8,995 bases of DNA from Planctomycetota bacterium (GTDB lineage: Bacteria; Planctomycetota; Planctomycetia; Planctomycetales; Planctomycetaceae): assembly GCA_024278285.1 (NCBI GenBank), contig JAJRTM010000107.1, forward strand, positions 1-8,995, read 5' to 3'. The translations under genes and the position numbers were made by a program. Below are positions 1-5,649 of this stretch, one piece after another. Numbering within the stretch: position 1 is the stretch's first letter; every line of letters starts with the position of its first letter. The notes below the pieces were generated by a model. The model saw only the letters and a list, made by a program, of their open reading frames with translations. It had not been told where the DNA came from and made no database searches.

Positions 1-26
1 GCTCAAATGAAGCAATAGCCGTAGTC

Positions 27-192
27 CGCGGGTGGCCCGACCACTTTTAGTGGTCGGGGTGCCGAGAGGCACAAGATGGAAACGCCATCTGCGTCCAATT
101 TCAATTTTACTTTCAATGAAGATGGAACCCGCATGGCGCGTACGTCTTGTTGCTACGCAACCCGACCGCTAAAAGCGGGCAGGCCACCCGCG
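27..192. repeat. Inverted pair of two-hairpin REP-like units
   Basis: The ends are an 11-bp perfect inverted repeat, CGCGGGTGGCC at 27-37 and its complement at 182-192. The left unit (+) has a 10-bp stem, CCCGACCACT (36-45) with AGTGGTCGGG (49-58) around a TTT loop. A second hairpin follows, GTGCC (59-63) with GGCAC (68-72) around GAGA, and then AAGATGG. The right unit lies on the minus strand with the same order: a CCGCT/AGCGG stem (166-170, 174-178) and a GTTGC/GCAAC hairpin with a three-base loop (149-153, 157-161), then AAGACG. The two units are similar but not identical, so this looks like a BIME- or MITE-like palindromic repeat. A smaller hairpin, AGATGG/CCATCT, lies at 74-90. No coding potential is evident. 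Confidence 0.75.
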
Positions 193-216
193 AAAGCTGA
201 GCAATATAGCAGAATT

Positions 217-267
217 CACTGTGGTCGCTTGACTACAGTGGACAAGGTGCGGTAAGTTATTGCCGCA
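217..267. repeat. Two adjacent hairpins upstream of the DUF4062 gene
   Basis: The first hairpin pairs 217-226 with 231-240 around a GCTT loop; it has ten pairs, one of them G-T. The second pairs TGCGGTAA (248-255) with TTGCCGCA (260-267) around GTTA, eight pairs including one G-T. There is no T-run after either stem, so they are not classical terminators. They could belong to the neighbouring palindromic repeat cluster or be structures in the leader of the downstream gene. Confidence 0.5.
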
Positions 268-280
268 TGAGTGATATGAA

Positions 281-310
281 GCCATTGACGCGTCATGCTT
301 AAATAATGGC
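281..310. promoter_or_regulatory. Palindromic sites just before the DUF4062 start
   Basis: TGACGCGTCA at 286-295 is a perfect 10-bp palindrome. It sits inside a wider inverted pair, GCCAT (281-285) and ATGGC (306-310), that ends at the base before the ATG at 311. The symmetry and position suit an operator or a structure that masks the start region, but no regulator can be named. I see no convincing promoter boxes or Shine-Dalgarno sequence here. Confidence 0.25.
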
Positions 311-1528
311 ATGCAGGTGAATAATGGGATAGCCACCAATCGACGTATGACACTTAAGAAACGATTTCAGATATTTGTAAGCTCAACCTTCACGGACCTG
401 CGGGATGAGCGTGATGAAGTCGCGAATGCAATCCAGGCGATGGGGCACATTCCCGCGGGGATGGAGCTGTTCGGCTCCGACGCCAACGACAGCTGGGCCG
501 TCATTGAACGCACGATTAACCTGTCTGATTACTTCGTTCTTATACTCGCAGGCCGATACGGATCAATAAACGAAGCCGGTATCAGCTTTACCGAGAAAGA
601 GTATGACTACGCCACGGCAAATGACATACCGATCCTCGCGTTCATTCACGAAAACACTGACGATTTACCAGCTGGCTCGGTTGAGATGAGTAAGAAAGCC
701 CAACGATTGTTAAAGGCCTTCCGAAAGAAAGTCACGGAGAAGCATCAAGTTACCTTCTGGCGGGACAAGTCAGATCTTGGTATCAATGTTCTGGCATCCT
801 TAGCAAGAACTTTCGAGACAATCCCACGTCCAGGCTGGGTACGCGGCGATCTTGAAAAGGAAGTTAGCAGTCTTCGCACTGAAAAGTACGCTCTCCAGAA
901 TCGTTTACACCGATACGAGCAGGAAATTCGAGTCAAGAATGCCCAGCTTAACGCAAACGCTGGTCAAGAGCGTGGCGAGGATACGGATACAATTGCTGAA
1001 ATCCCTGTGACGTTAAAATGGACATCCACGGGTAAAGACTATCTTTACGATGCAGCAGTGGATATGCCGACTCTAGGCGCGTGGCTATACACAATTCAAT
1101 TTCGTGTTCACTCCGCTCATACTTTTGCGTTTGCCGCTTTTCTTGCTGCTCTTTCTAATCAATCATCTTCTCAGATGCACTTGCGCCATCCTGCATTTGG
1201 CCACAATGCCAACATTCGTGTTTCTTCAGTAAATCATTACTTTCTAAAGTCAGAGACTCTTTCTCCCACTGCGCTCGCCGAAATTGCAACTGCAGCCATG
1301 GGTAAAGCCCTGCTCATTACCAATGATCCGAGTCCAGAGGCCTTCAGCGAGTACTGGAAACAGATGGCTTATGGGAGTGACTCCCCGCACGTCTTTGCAA
1401 CGATCAATGATACATGTTGGATGAACTGTGCGAGGCATTACAGTAATCTGCCTGTCGAGATGCGGCCCGAGTTGGATTCAAATCTATTAGGGCAATGGTC
1501 AAATTGGGCGACTAATAATAGCAAGTAG
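311..1528 (+). CDS. DUF4062 domain protein with coiled coil and uncharacterised C-terminal domain
   Basis: The product is 405 residues. Residues about 17-110 match the DUF4062 family: a start strand with FVSSTFTDLRDERDEV (22-37), the NLSDYFVLILAGRYGS segment (70-85) and the FTEKEYDYA segment (93-101). DUF4062 is, to my knowledge, a TIR-like fold usually found at the N terminus of STAND NTPases and other conflict or signalling proteins. PGWVRGD (174-180) is typical of the end of the module, and a probable short coiled coil follows (about 180-215). Residues about 228-405 match nothing I recognise. There is no NACHT or other NTPase domain, no signal peptide and no membrane segment, so the protein is probably cytoplasmic. 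The ATG at 347 (residue 13) is an equally good start, and neither has a clear Shine-Dalgarno sequence. Palindromic repeats lie on both sides. The family call is secure; the function is unknown. Confidence 0.85.
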   Translation: MQVNNGIATNRRMTLKKRFQIFVSSTFTDLRDERDEVANAIQAMGHIPAGMELFGSDANDSWAVIERTINLSDYFVLILAGRYGSINEAGISFTEKEYDYATANDIPILAFIHENTDDLPAGSVEMSKKAQRLLKAFRKKVTEKHQVTFWRDKSDLGINVLASLARTFETIPRPGWVRGDLEKEVSSLRTEKYALQNRLHRYEQEIRVKNAQLNANAGQERGEDTDTIAEIPVTLKWTSTGKDYLYDAAVDMPTLGAWLYTIQFRVHSAHTFAFAAFLAALSNQSSSQMHLRHPAFGHNANIRVSSVNHYFLKSETLSPTALAEIATAAMGKALLITNDPSPEAFSEYWKQMAYGSDSPHVFATINDTCWMNCARHYSNLPVEMRPELDSNLLGQWSNWATNNSK

Positions 1529-1559
1529 GGCGTGCTGTGCACACCAATCGTTTGAGTTT

Positions 1560-1646
1560 GGAGTTCCTCAAAATACTTCACGCGGGTGACCCCGGTTAAT
1601 TTATTAACCAGAGCGGCGTAGCCGTAAGAGGCATTTGAGGAATGCC
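1560..1646. repeat. Two-hairpin REP-like unit with outer inverted repeat
   Basis: The outer arms share TTCCTCAAA (1564-1572) and its complement TTTGAGGAA (1634-1642). Inside, GCGGGTGACC leads into a perfect stem, GGTTAA (1594-1599) with TTAACC (1604-1609) around TTTA. Then comes GCGGC/GCCGT (1613-1617, 1621-1625) around GTA, and then AAGAGG. The order is the same as in the units at 27-192, with different stem sequences. It lies 31 bases after the stop of the DUF4062 gene, so its transcript would fold there, but it lacks a T-run and is not a standard terminator. Confidence 0.7.
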
Positions 1647-1673
1647 TTGCCTGTTCCTGATGGTTAAATGGTG

Positions 1674-1715
1674 TAGAAAACATTGGGCAGTATACATTGA
1701 GCATAATGTTTTCTA
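1674..1715. repeat. 11-bp perfect inverted repeat with 20-base loop
   Basis: TAGAAAACATT (1674-1684) is the exact complement of AATGTTTTCTA (1705-1715). The arms are AT-rich and separated by 20 bases. It lies between two REP-like units. It may be the end pair of a tiny element or an RNA stem; neither can be decided here. Confidence 0.5.
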
Positions 1716-1738
1716 TATAATGAAACCAACTTTAACTT

Positions 1739-1790
1739 CCTCTTGCTGACTGCGTCAGCCCAGATTACTTATGCAATCTGGGCCACTTGC
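1739..1790 (-). repeat. Two-hairpin REP-like unit, minus orientation
   Basis: Read on the minus strand, the unit starts GTGGCCC. It has a stem CCCAGATT pairing with AATCTGGG (plus-strand arms 1758-1766 and 1775-1783, nine pairs with the flanking G-C). A second stem follows, GCTGAC/GTCAGC around GCA (plus-strand arms 1745-1750 and 1754-1759), and then AAGAGG. This is the same architecture as the units at 27-192 and 1560-1646. The remaining bases to 1868 show no other clear feature. Confidence 0.7.
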
Positions 1791-1868
1791 GGACGATAAA
1801 ATTGGCATTCGTTAGCAGTCACTATATTACATCAGGTGGGAGACTGAGCAACGGAATTTTTTCTTCGT

Positions 1869-3320
1869 TCATTGACTCGGTGGATCGAGTCTCCATTTGA
1901 CAACTTCAGTCGCCGGGCCACAAAGGTTCAATACCTGGCAGCAGCCGAGAAACCAGTGGGATTGCATGGCAAGATCCTGCTTGACGAAACTTTCCCAGGT
2001 TAATGGCCGAACCCAACGACGATAGAAGGGATAGGCTCTGTTCCGGTAAAGATTGTAGGTTTCCTTGTCGCGAAAATGACCGTTCTTCATCAGTGCGTCA
2101 ATTTCCGGGACAGCTTGGTAATAAGAATAGGGCGTGATCAATGTGCCATCATCAAGCAGCAACGTGTTCCCGAATCCACCCCCGGATTGAAGATACGGAT
2201 GAGTTCTTTCACTAATGACGATTAAGTCATTTTTCACATTTGCCATTACGAGACCGTCCTTCTGCTCCTCAAGGAAACACGCATAGACGCCCATCTCTAA
2301 CCCATTGCTCGGCACTCTTTTGGTGAATGTAAACAAGGATTTTCCCCCGCCGAGATTGCAAACCGAGGGATACATACATCCGATCAATGGAATGGCGCTA
2401 TGCGGACTCCAACTCAGTCCGTTGTCTTTCGACTCGAAAATAATCTCGATGTCGTACCGGTCAAGGTCCGATTTATTTGTGGAATCGAACTTGGGAAGCC
2501 CGGGGAGATTTTTGTCGAGGTTTTTCAGTTTCGGAAGCTCGCATCGCGCAAGCAGCAGCAAACGCCCTGTTTCTGTACGAAAAAAGATCCCTTCCTGAAG
2601 GATTGAGTATCGATAGGAACTATTGTCAAACCCTGAGACCTGTATCTTCTTTGGATTCCAGGTGACTCCTTTGTCTTTAGAGAGGAACAGATAATCCCTG
2701 CCCATGCCGCAACCGATTCCGAGTGCAAATGAACCATCTTCTAACTCAATGATATTTCTACTTGAATAGGTCAAGTCGACCTCTTCCGGGATGCGATCGA
2801 CATCAAGAACCGTACTCGTCCATGTATGGCCCCCGTCCACCGAGCGATGAATCCAAGCGGTTGTGTGCCCTGTAATCGCGTGAATGTCGGGAGGATAGAG
2901 GTGAGCGGTAATCAGCAGGACATCTCCCAGAACATTCAAGTACGGCTCCCTGCCGAGCAGTTGCTCAAAGTGTTTTGACTGCCAGGTCTTGCCGTTGTCG
3001 GCTGAGCGATGCAATACCGTATGTTCGCAGACGGAGCCGTCACTCTGCGTTTCGTAATGTGCATGAAAGTTGGCCATCAGCAATTCGCCGTTACTGAGTT
3101 TCACCATGTTCGGCTTGTAGCCCATTCTGCCCCCAACGGAAATTCGTTCACACCGAATCGTTGCTGGCAGGTTCTTGTTGTGAATAGTTCGAATGACTCC
3201 TGCATCCGCAGATCGCTCGGCACGAGATGTCTCTTTGTTCTCGCCAGCGACAATGCCACCATGGAGTGACAAGGATAAGACGGTGGTTAGGAACAGACTG
3301 ATGCCTGATAAGTAGTTCAT
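1869..3320 (-). CDS. Secreted BNR/Asp-box sialidase-like protein
   Basis: The product is 483 residues. An N-terminal signal peptide is likely: hydrophobic residues 5-19, with cleavage near VAG-EN at 24-28. Four Asp-box (BNR) motifs of the form SxDxGxTW occur at about 106-113, 160-167, 214-221 and 297-304; the last reads SKDNGLSW. This spacing fits a beta-propeller of the sialidase superfamily, and YKPNMVKLSNG (68-78) resembles the first propeller strand of the BNR_2 type. The classical FRIP motif is not visible, so hydrolysis of sialic acids is not assured. It may act on another glycan or only bind one. The C terminus carries a Cys-rich stretch, GCCQVLNLC (459-467). The start is supported by AAAGG six bases upstream of the ATG at 3320. 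It stands alone between two repeat-rich gaps and is probably exported to the periplasm or outside. Confidence 0.85.
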   Translation of the reverse strand: MNYLSGISLFLTTVLSLSLHGGIVAGENKETSRAERSADAGVIRTIHNKNLPATIRCERISVGGRMGYKPNMVKLSNGELLMANFHAHYETQSDGSVCEHTVLHRSADNGKTWQSKHFEQLLGREPYLNVLGDVLLITAHLYPPDIHAITGHTTAWIHRSVDGGHTWTSTVLDVDRIPEEVDLTYSSRNIIELEDGSFALGIGCGMGRDYLFLSKDKGVTWNPKKIQVSGFDNSSYRYSILQEGIFFRTETGRLLLLARCELPKLKNLDKNLPGLPKFDSTNKSDLDRYDIEIIFESKDNGLSWSPHSAIPLIGCMYPSVCNLGGGKSLFTFTKRVPSNGLEMGVYACFLEEQKDGLVMANVKNDLIVISERTHPYLQSGGGFGNTLLLDDGTLITPYSYYQAVPEIDALMKNGHFRDKETYNLYRNRAYPFYRRWVRPLTWESFVKQDLAMQSHWFLGCCQVLNLCGPATEVVKWRLDPPSQ

Positions 3321-3591
3321 CGAATGCCTTTCATTTCTTTTCGTTTATACTGACAGGAGTCCCAGAAACCAGGTCGCGATGCCGTTGTTTGATTATCATA
3401 TCTTGTCATTTTATCTTGCTTGCTTTCGATGGACTGCCCGATGAGATATTACAGCGGCGTAGGCCACCCTGCAATCTTACAATCCAAGTAACGGCAACCT
3501 CCATGATTAAGGAAAGCAACTCCCGCGACCGCACTGCTGGACAAGCCAGGTAGTGGTACTCATTTTTATTCTCGCAGTCTTTTGTTGAAAG
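3321..3591. other. Gene-free stretch upstream of the sialidase-like gene
   Basis: I see no coding sequence here. The part nearest 3320 must hold the promoter of the minus-strand gene, but no convincing boxes stand out. GGCCACCC at 3462-3469, next to CGGCGTA, reads on the minus strand as GGGTGGCC-TACGCCG. This resembles a broken piece of the two-hairpin repeat found near positions 27-192; that reading is weak. Confidence 0.3.
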
Positions 3592-3930
3592 GATATTAAT
3601 CCTCCTGACTCTACCGGGTTCTATGTGCCAGTAATTTCAATACTTTTTTATTATTGGCTGAAGGCCAATCCCATCATAGCCTGGGGCATCGCCCCAGGTA
3701 GAGATCAAAATAAACCCTTTTGGCTGAAAGCCATCATCAAAAGCATTGAATATGGCTTTCAGCCAATAAGTGAATCCGATCTTTTTTCCTGGGGCGATGC
3801 CCCAGGCTATGGTGAAAGAGGCCTTCAGCCAAAAAGCAGTAAGACTCGAAAGTAATTGCTTGTTGATGCGAAGTAATTTTTAATCACTCAAACTCGCTTC
3901 ACATAGAATCCGGTAGAGATATTAATCCTC
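3592..3930. mobile_element. MITE-like non-coding element with terminal inverted repeats
   Basis: CTCTACCGGGTTCTATGTG (3609-3627) pairs with CACATAGAATCCGGTAGAG (3900-3918), 18 of 19 positions. Outside them is an exact 13-bp direct repeat, GATATTAATCCTC, at 3592-3604 and 3918-3930, as expected of a target-site duplication. On the left, four extra bases (CTGA) separate the direct repeat from the terminal repeat. The direct repeat overlaps the right terminal repeat by one G. The inside has no transposase gene, only nested palindromes. The right direct repeat contains the stop and last two codons of the patatin gene, so insertion at that gene's 3' end is likely. The 13-bp length is long for a target duplication, so the mechanism is uncertain. 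Confidence 0.55.
3654..3832. repeat. Nested inverted repeat with 45-bp arms
   Basis: The arms at 3654-3698 and 3788-3832 are inverted copies, matching at about 40 of 45 positions. Each holds TTGGCTGAAGGCC and the hairpin CCTGGGGC-ATC-GCCCCAGG (eight-base-pair stem). Between them lies a second, perfect 15-bp inverted pair, TTGGCTGAAAGCCAT (3720-3734) and ATGGCTTTCAGCCAA (3752-3766). The motif TTGGCTGAARGCC therefore occurs four times, two in each direction. I associate such repeats with planctomycete genomes from memory. The 76-codon frame across it is an artefact of the repeat. Confidence 0.8.
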
Positions 3931-4824
3931 AAACAGTTTTTCGATTTGGGGCATTGATTGCTGGGCGGCTTTTTTGCCGAGGTCGAACAATTTTTCTGCA
4001 GCGGTAAAATCGTACCAGGGGACTTGGGAAACGCTTGGCTTGATCAGCAAATCGGCCCTGTGGCGAACTTGTTTTCGCCAATAGTTTTCGCCAATTTCAT
4101 CGACACGCATCAGAACATCTAACGCGGTTTCACATCGAATGCCCGGCACAACATCGCTGCTGACTTCAACAGCGATAACGGGAGCATGCCCGTAAGATCG
4201 TGCGATGCGAGCGGGCAGCGAGCAGAATGTGCCGGTATCGCATAGTTGCATTTTATCAAATGGCACAGGGGGAAAGATTCCTGGCAAAGAAGAAGACCCT
4301 TGAACTGCTTCACGAACCAGACCTTTTTCGATGACAACCTGATGCCCAGAAACTAAATCGACTGCAACAACAGAAAGGGGGATCGGAAAATCTTCGATGT
4401 TTCTTTCTTCTACGAGATTTTTCATCACATCTTCAAGCAACACACCAGGCAACATTCCCGGTTGTGTCACAATTCGTCGAAACAGTCGATTCGCTTTAAG
4501 AAATTCTTCGATGCGGTAATACCACGAAAAATAACTCGCTTCCTGTTCTGCGGAATCGCTGCCCATACCGAATAGGGTTTGTTGATGCTTTCGAAATCGC
4601 TCTGAAAGTAGATAACGTAACGCCTTGGCTCGTATCTTTTGGGGGTCGTCACCGGTCGCGACCATCGCACCGACCAAACTGCCCATGCTCACGCCGACGA
4701 TTCGTCGGATGGAAAAGCCTTGCTCAATGAGAACTTCGATAATTCCCAAATGAGCCAGCCCGCGAGCTCCACCGCCGCCTAGAGCAAGAGTTATCTCCCG
4801 TTTCTCTGACTTTTGTTCATTCAT
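3922..4824 (-). CDS. Patatin-like phospholipase (RssA-type)
   Basis: The product is 300 residues, the usual size for small bacterial patatins. The oxyanion-hole motif GGGGARG is at 16-22, and the nucleophile elbow GVSMG at 44-48 makes Ser46 the likely catalytic residue. Asp196 in CDTGTF is the likely dyad partner. The usual form is DG(G/A), so the DTG sequence is slightly unusual. The family hydrolyses acyl esters of phospholipids or other lipids with a Ser-Asp dyad. There is no signal peptide or membrane segment, so a cytoplasmic or membrane-peripheral place is likely. The start at 4824 is supported by AGGAG (complement of 4836-4840) eleven bases upstream. The gene is divergent from the peroxiredoxin gene. 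Its last codons lie in a 13-bp direct repeat bordering the element at 3592-3930. Confidence 0.9.
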   Translation of the reverse strand: MNEQKSEKREITLALGGGGARGLAHLGIIEVLIEQGFSIRRIVGVSMGSLVGAMVATGDDPQKIRAKALRYLLSERFRKHQQTLFGMGSDSAEQEASYFSWYYRIEEFLKANRLFRRIVTQPGMLPGVLLEDVMKNLVEERNIEDFPIPLSVVAVDLVSGHQVVIEKGLVREAVQGSSSLPGIFPPVPFDKMQLCDTGTFCSLPARIARSYGHAPVIAVEVSSDVVPGIRCETALDVLMRVDEIGENYWRKQVRHRADLLIKPSVSQVPWYDFTAAEKLFDLGKKAAQQSMPQIEKLFED

Positions 4825-5048
4825 AGAAAACTTAACTCCTGAGATTAGAATGGCCCAGCCCGGTATCTTTCAGAAAAACCGAATCGGACAGGGTTGAATG
4901 CCTGTTCGAGAGGACTATACTTCCTGAAGTAGATTTGATCGAGAGAGATCTTGGATTGAAAAACAGAATGTGATATTCAGTCGCATTGATACCAGATATT
5001 GATAGAGATTCCCTTTAATAACACCCAAACTAAAACAGGAGAACAGAG
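4825..5048. promoter_or_regulatory. Divergent promoter region, patatin / peroxiredoxin
   Basis: These 224 bases must drive both flanking genes. ACTTCCTGAAGT (4919-4930) is a near-perfect palindrome (five-base arms around CT) and could be an operator. A weak sigma-70-like pair facing the peroxiredoxin gene is TTGGAT (4951-4956), 17 bases, TATTCA (4974-4979); each box matches only half the consensus. Shine-Dalgarno AGGAG (5037-5041) lies seven bases before the ATG at 5049. No named regulator site, such as OxyR, can be asserted. Confidence 0.35.
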
Positions 5049-5591
5049 ATGGCAGCACAAGTTGGAAAACCAGCCCCCGCGTTTGAAGTTCAAGCTTATG
5101 ATCGCACAAAAGACAACACAGACGATCAGTTTACGACCATTAAATTGGAAGAGTTGAAAGGAAAATGGGTTTGCCTGTTTTTCTATCCGCTCGATTTCAC
5201 TTTCGTCTGCCCAACGGAAATCACTGCATTTAACGATGCGTTGGGAGAATTTGAAAGTCGTAATTGTGCCTTGATGACAGCTAGCACGGACAGCGTTTAC
5301 AGCCACAAGGGATGGTGCGACAGCCATCCCGGTTTAGCGGAATTAAAGTACCCGATGCTGGCCGATACGAATCATAAGCTATCAGAAGACTACGGCGTTT
5401 TGCTGGAGGAAAAGGGAATTGCCTATCGAGGAATATTCCTGATCGATCCAGAAGGAATTGTCCGCTGGTTAGCCATTCACGATTTAAGTGTTGGTCGAAA
5501 CGTCGATGAAGTGCTTCGTGTTCTCGATGCTTTTCAGACCGATAAGCTCGTGCCTTGTAACTGGAAAAAAGGGGAGAAGACCCTTAACTAA
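5049..5591 (+). CDS. 2-Cys peroxiredoxin, AhpC/Prx1 type
   Basis: The product is 180 residues and reduces hydrogen peroxide, organic hydroperoxides or peroxynitrite with cysteine thiols in the cytoplasm. The active-site motif PLDFTFVCPTE (47-57) gives the peroxidatic Cys54 with Thr51; Arg127 in AYRGIF is the likely third active-site residue. Cys170 in VPCNW near the C terminus is the likely resolving Cys, so this is a typical 2-Cys enzyme. The GGLG loop and C-terminal YF extension of peroxide-sensitive forms are absent, which suggests a robust bacterial form. Extra cysteines are at 73 and 90. The start is fixed by AGGAG seven bases upstream. No AhpF-type reductase gene is adjacent, so the electron donor is probably a thioredoxin system encoded elsewhere. 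I leave the symbol blank because ahpC and related names are used loosely for this subfamily. Confidence 0.93.
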   Translation: MAAQVGKPAPAFEVQAYDRTKDNTDDQFTTIKLEELKGKWVCLFFYPLDFTFVCPTEITAFNDALGEFESRNCALMTASTDSVYSHKGWCDSHPGLAELKYPMLADTNHKLSEDYGVLLEEKGIAYRGIFLIDPEGIVRWLAIHDLSVGRNVDEVLRVLDAFQTDKLVPCNWKKGEKTLN

Positions 5592-5607
5592 CAGTAGAGA
5601 TAAAATT

Positions 5608-5644
5608 AAAAAAAGGGGCAACTCATACCAGTTGCCCCTTTTTT
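5608..5644. terminator. Bidirectional intrinsic terminator
   Basis: A perfect nine-base-pair stem, GGGGCAACT (5615-5623) with AGTTGCCCC (5630-5638), encloses a six-base loop. It is flanked by seven A (5608-5614) on the left and six T (5639-5644) on the right. It therefore has the stem plus U-run in both directions and sits between two convergent stops: 16 bases after the peroxiredoxin stop and 5 bases past the stop of the AAA+ gene. Confidence 0.93.
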
Positions 5645-5649
5645 CGTTT

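Noticed and set aside
1438..1704. 88-codon minus-strand open frame
   Set aside because: It overlaps the end of the DUF4062 gene and the REP-like unit at 1560-1646. No domain and no ribosome site are visible.
3590..3840. CRISPR array
   Set aside because: The repeats are inverted and nested, not regularly spaced direct repeats with unique spacers.
3625..3855. 76-codon plus-strand open frame
   Set aside because: It begins with GTG inside a terminal inverted repeat and lies across the nested palindromes. The translation only reflects repeat sequence, with no ribosome site.
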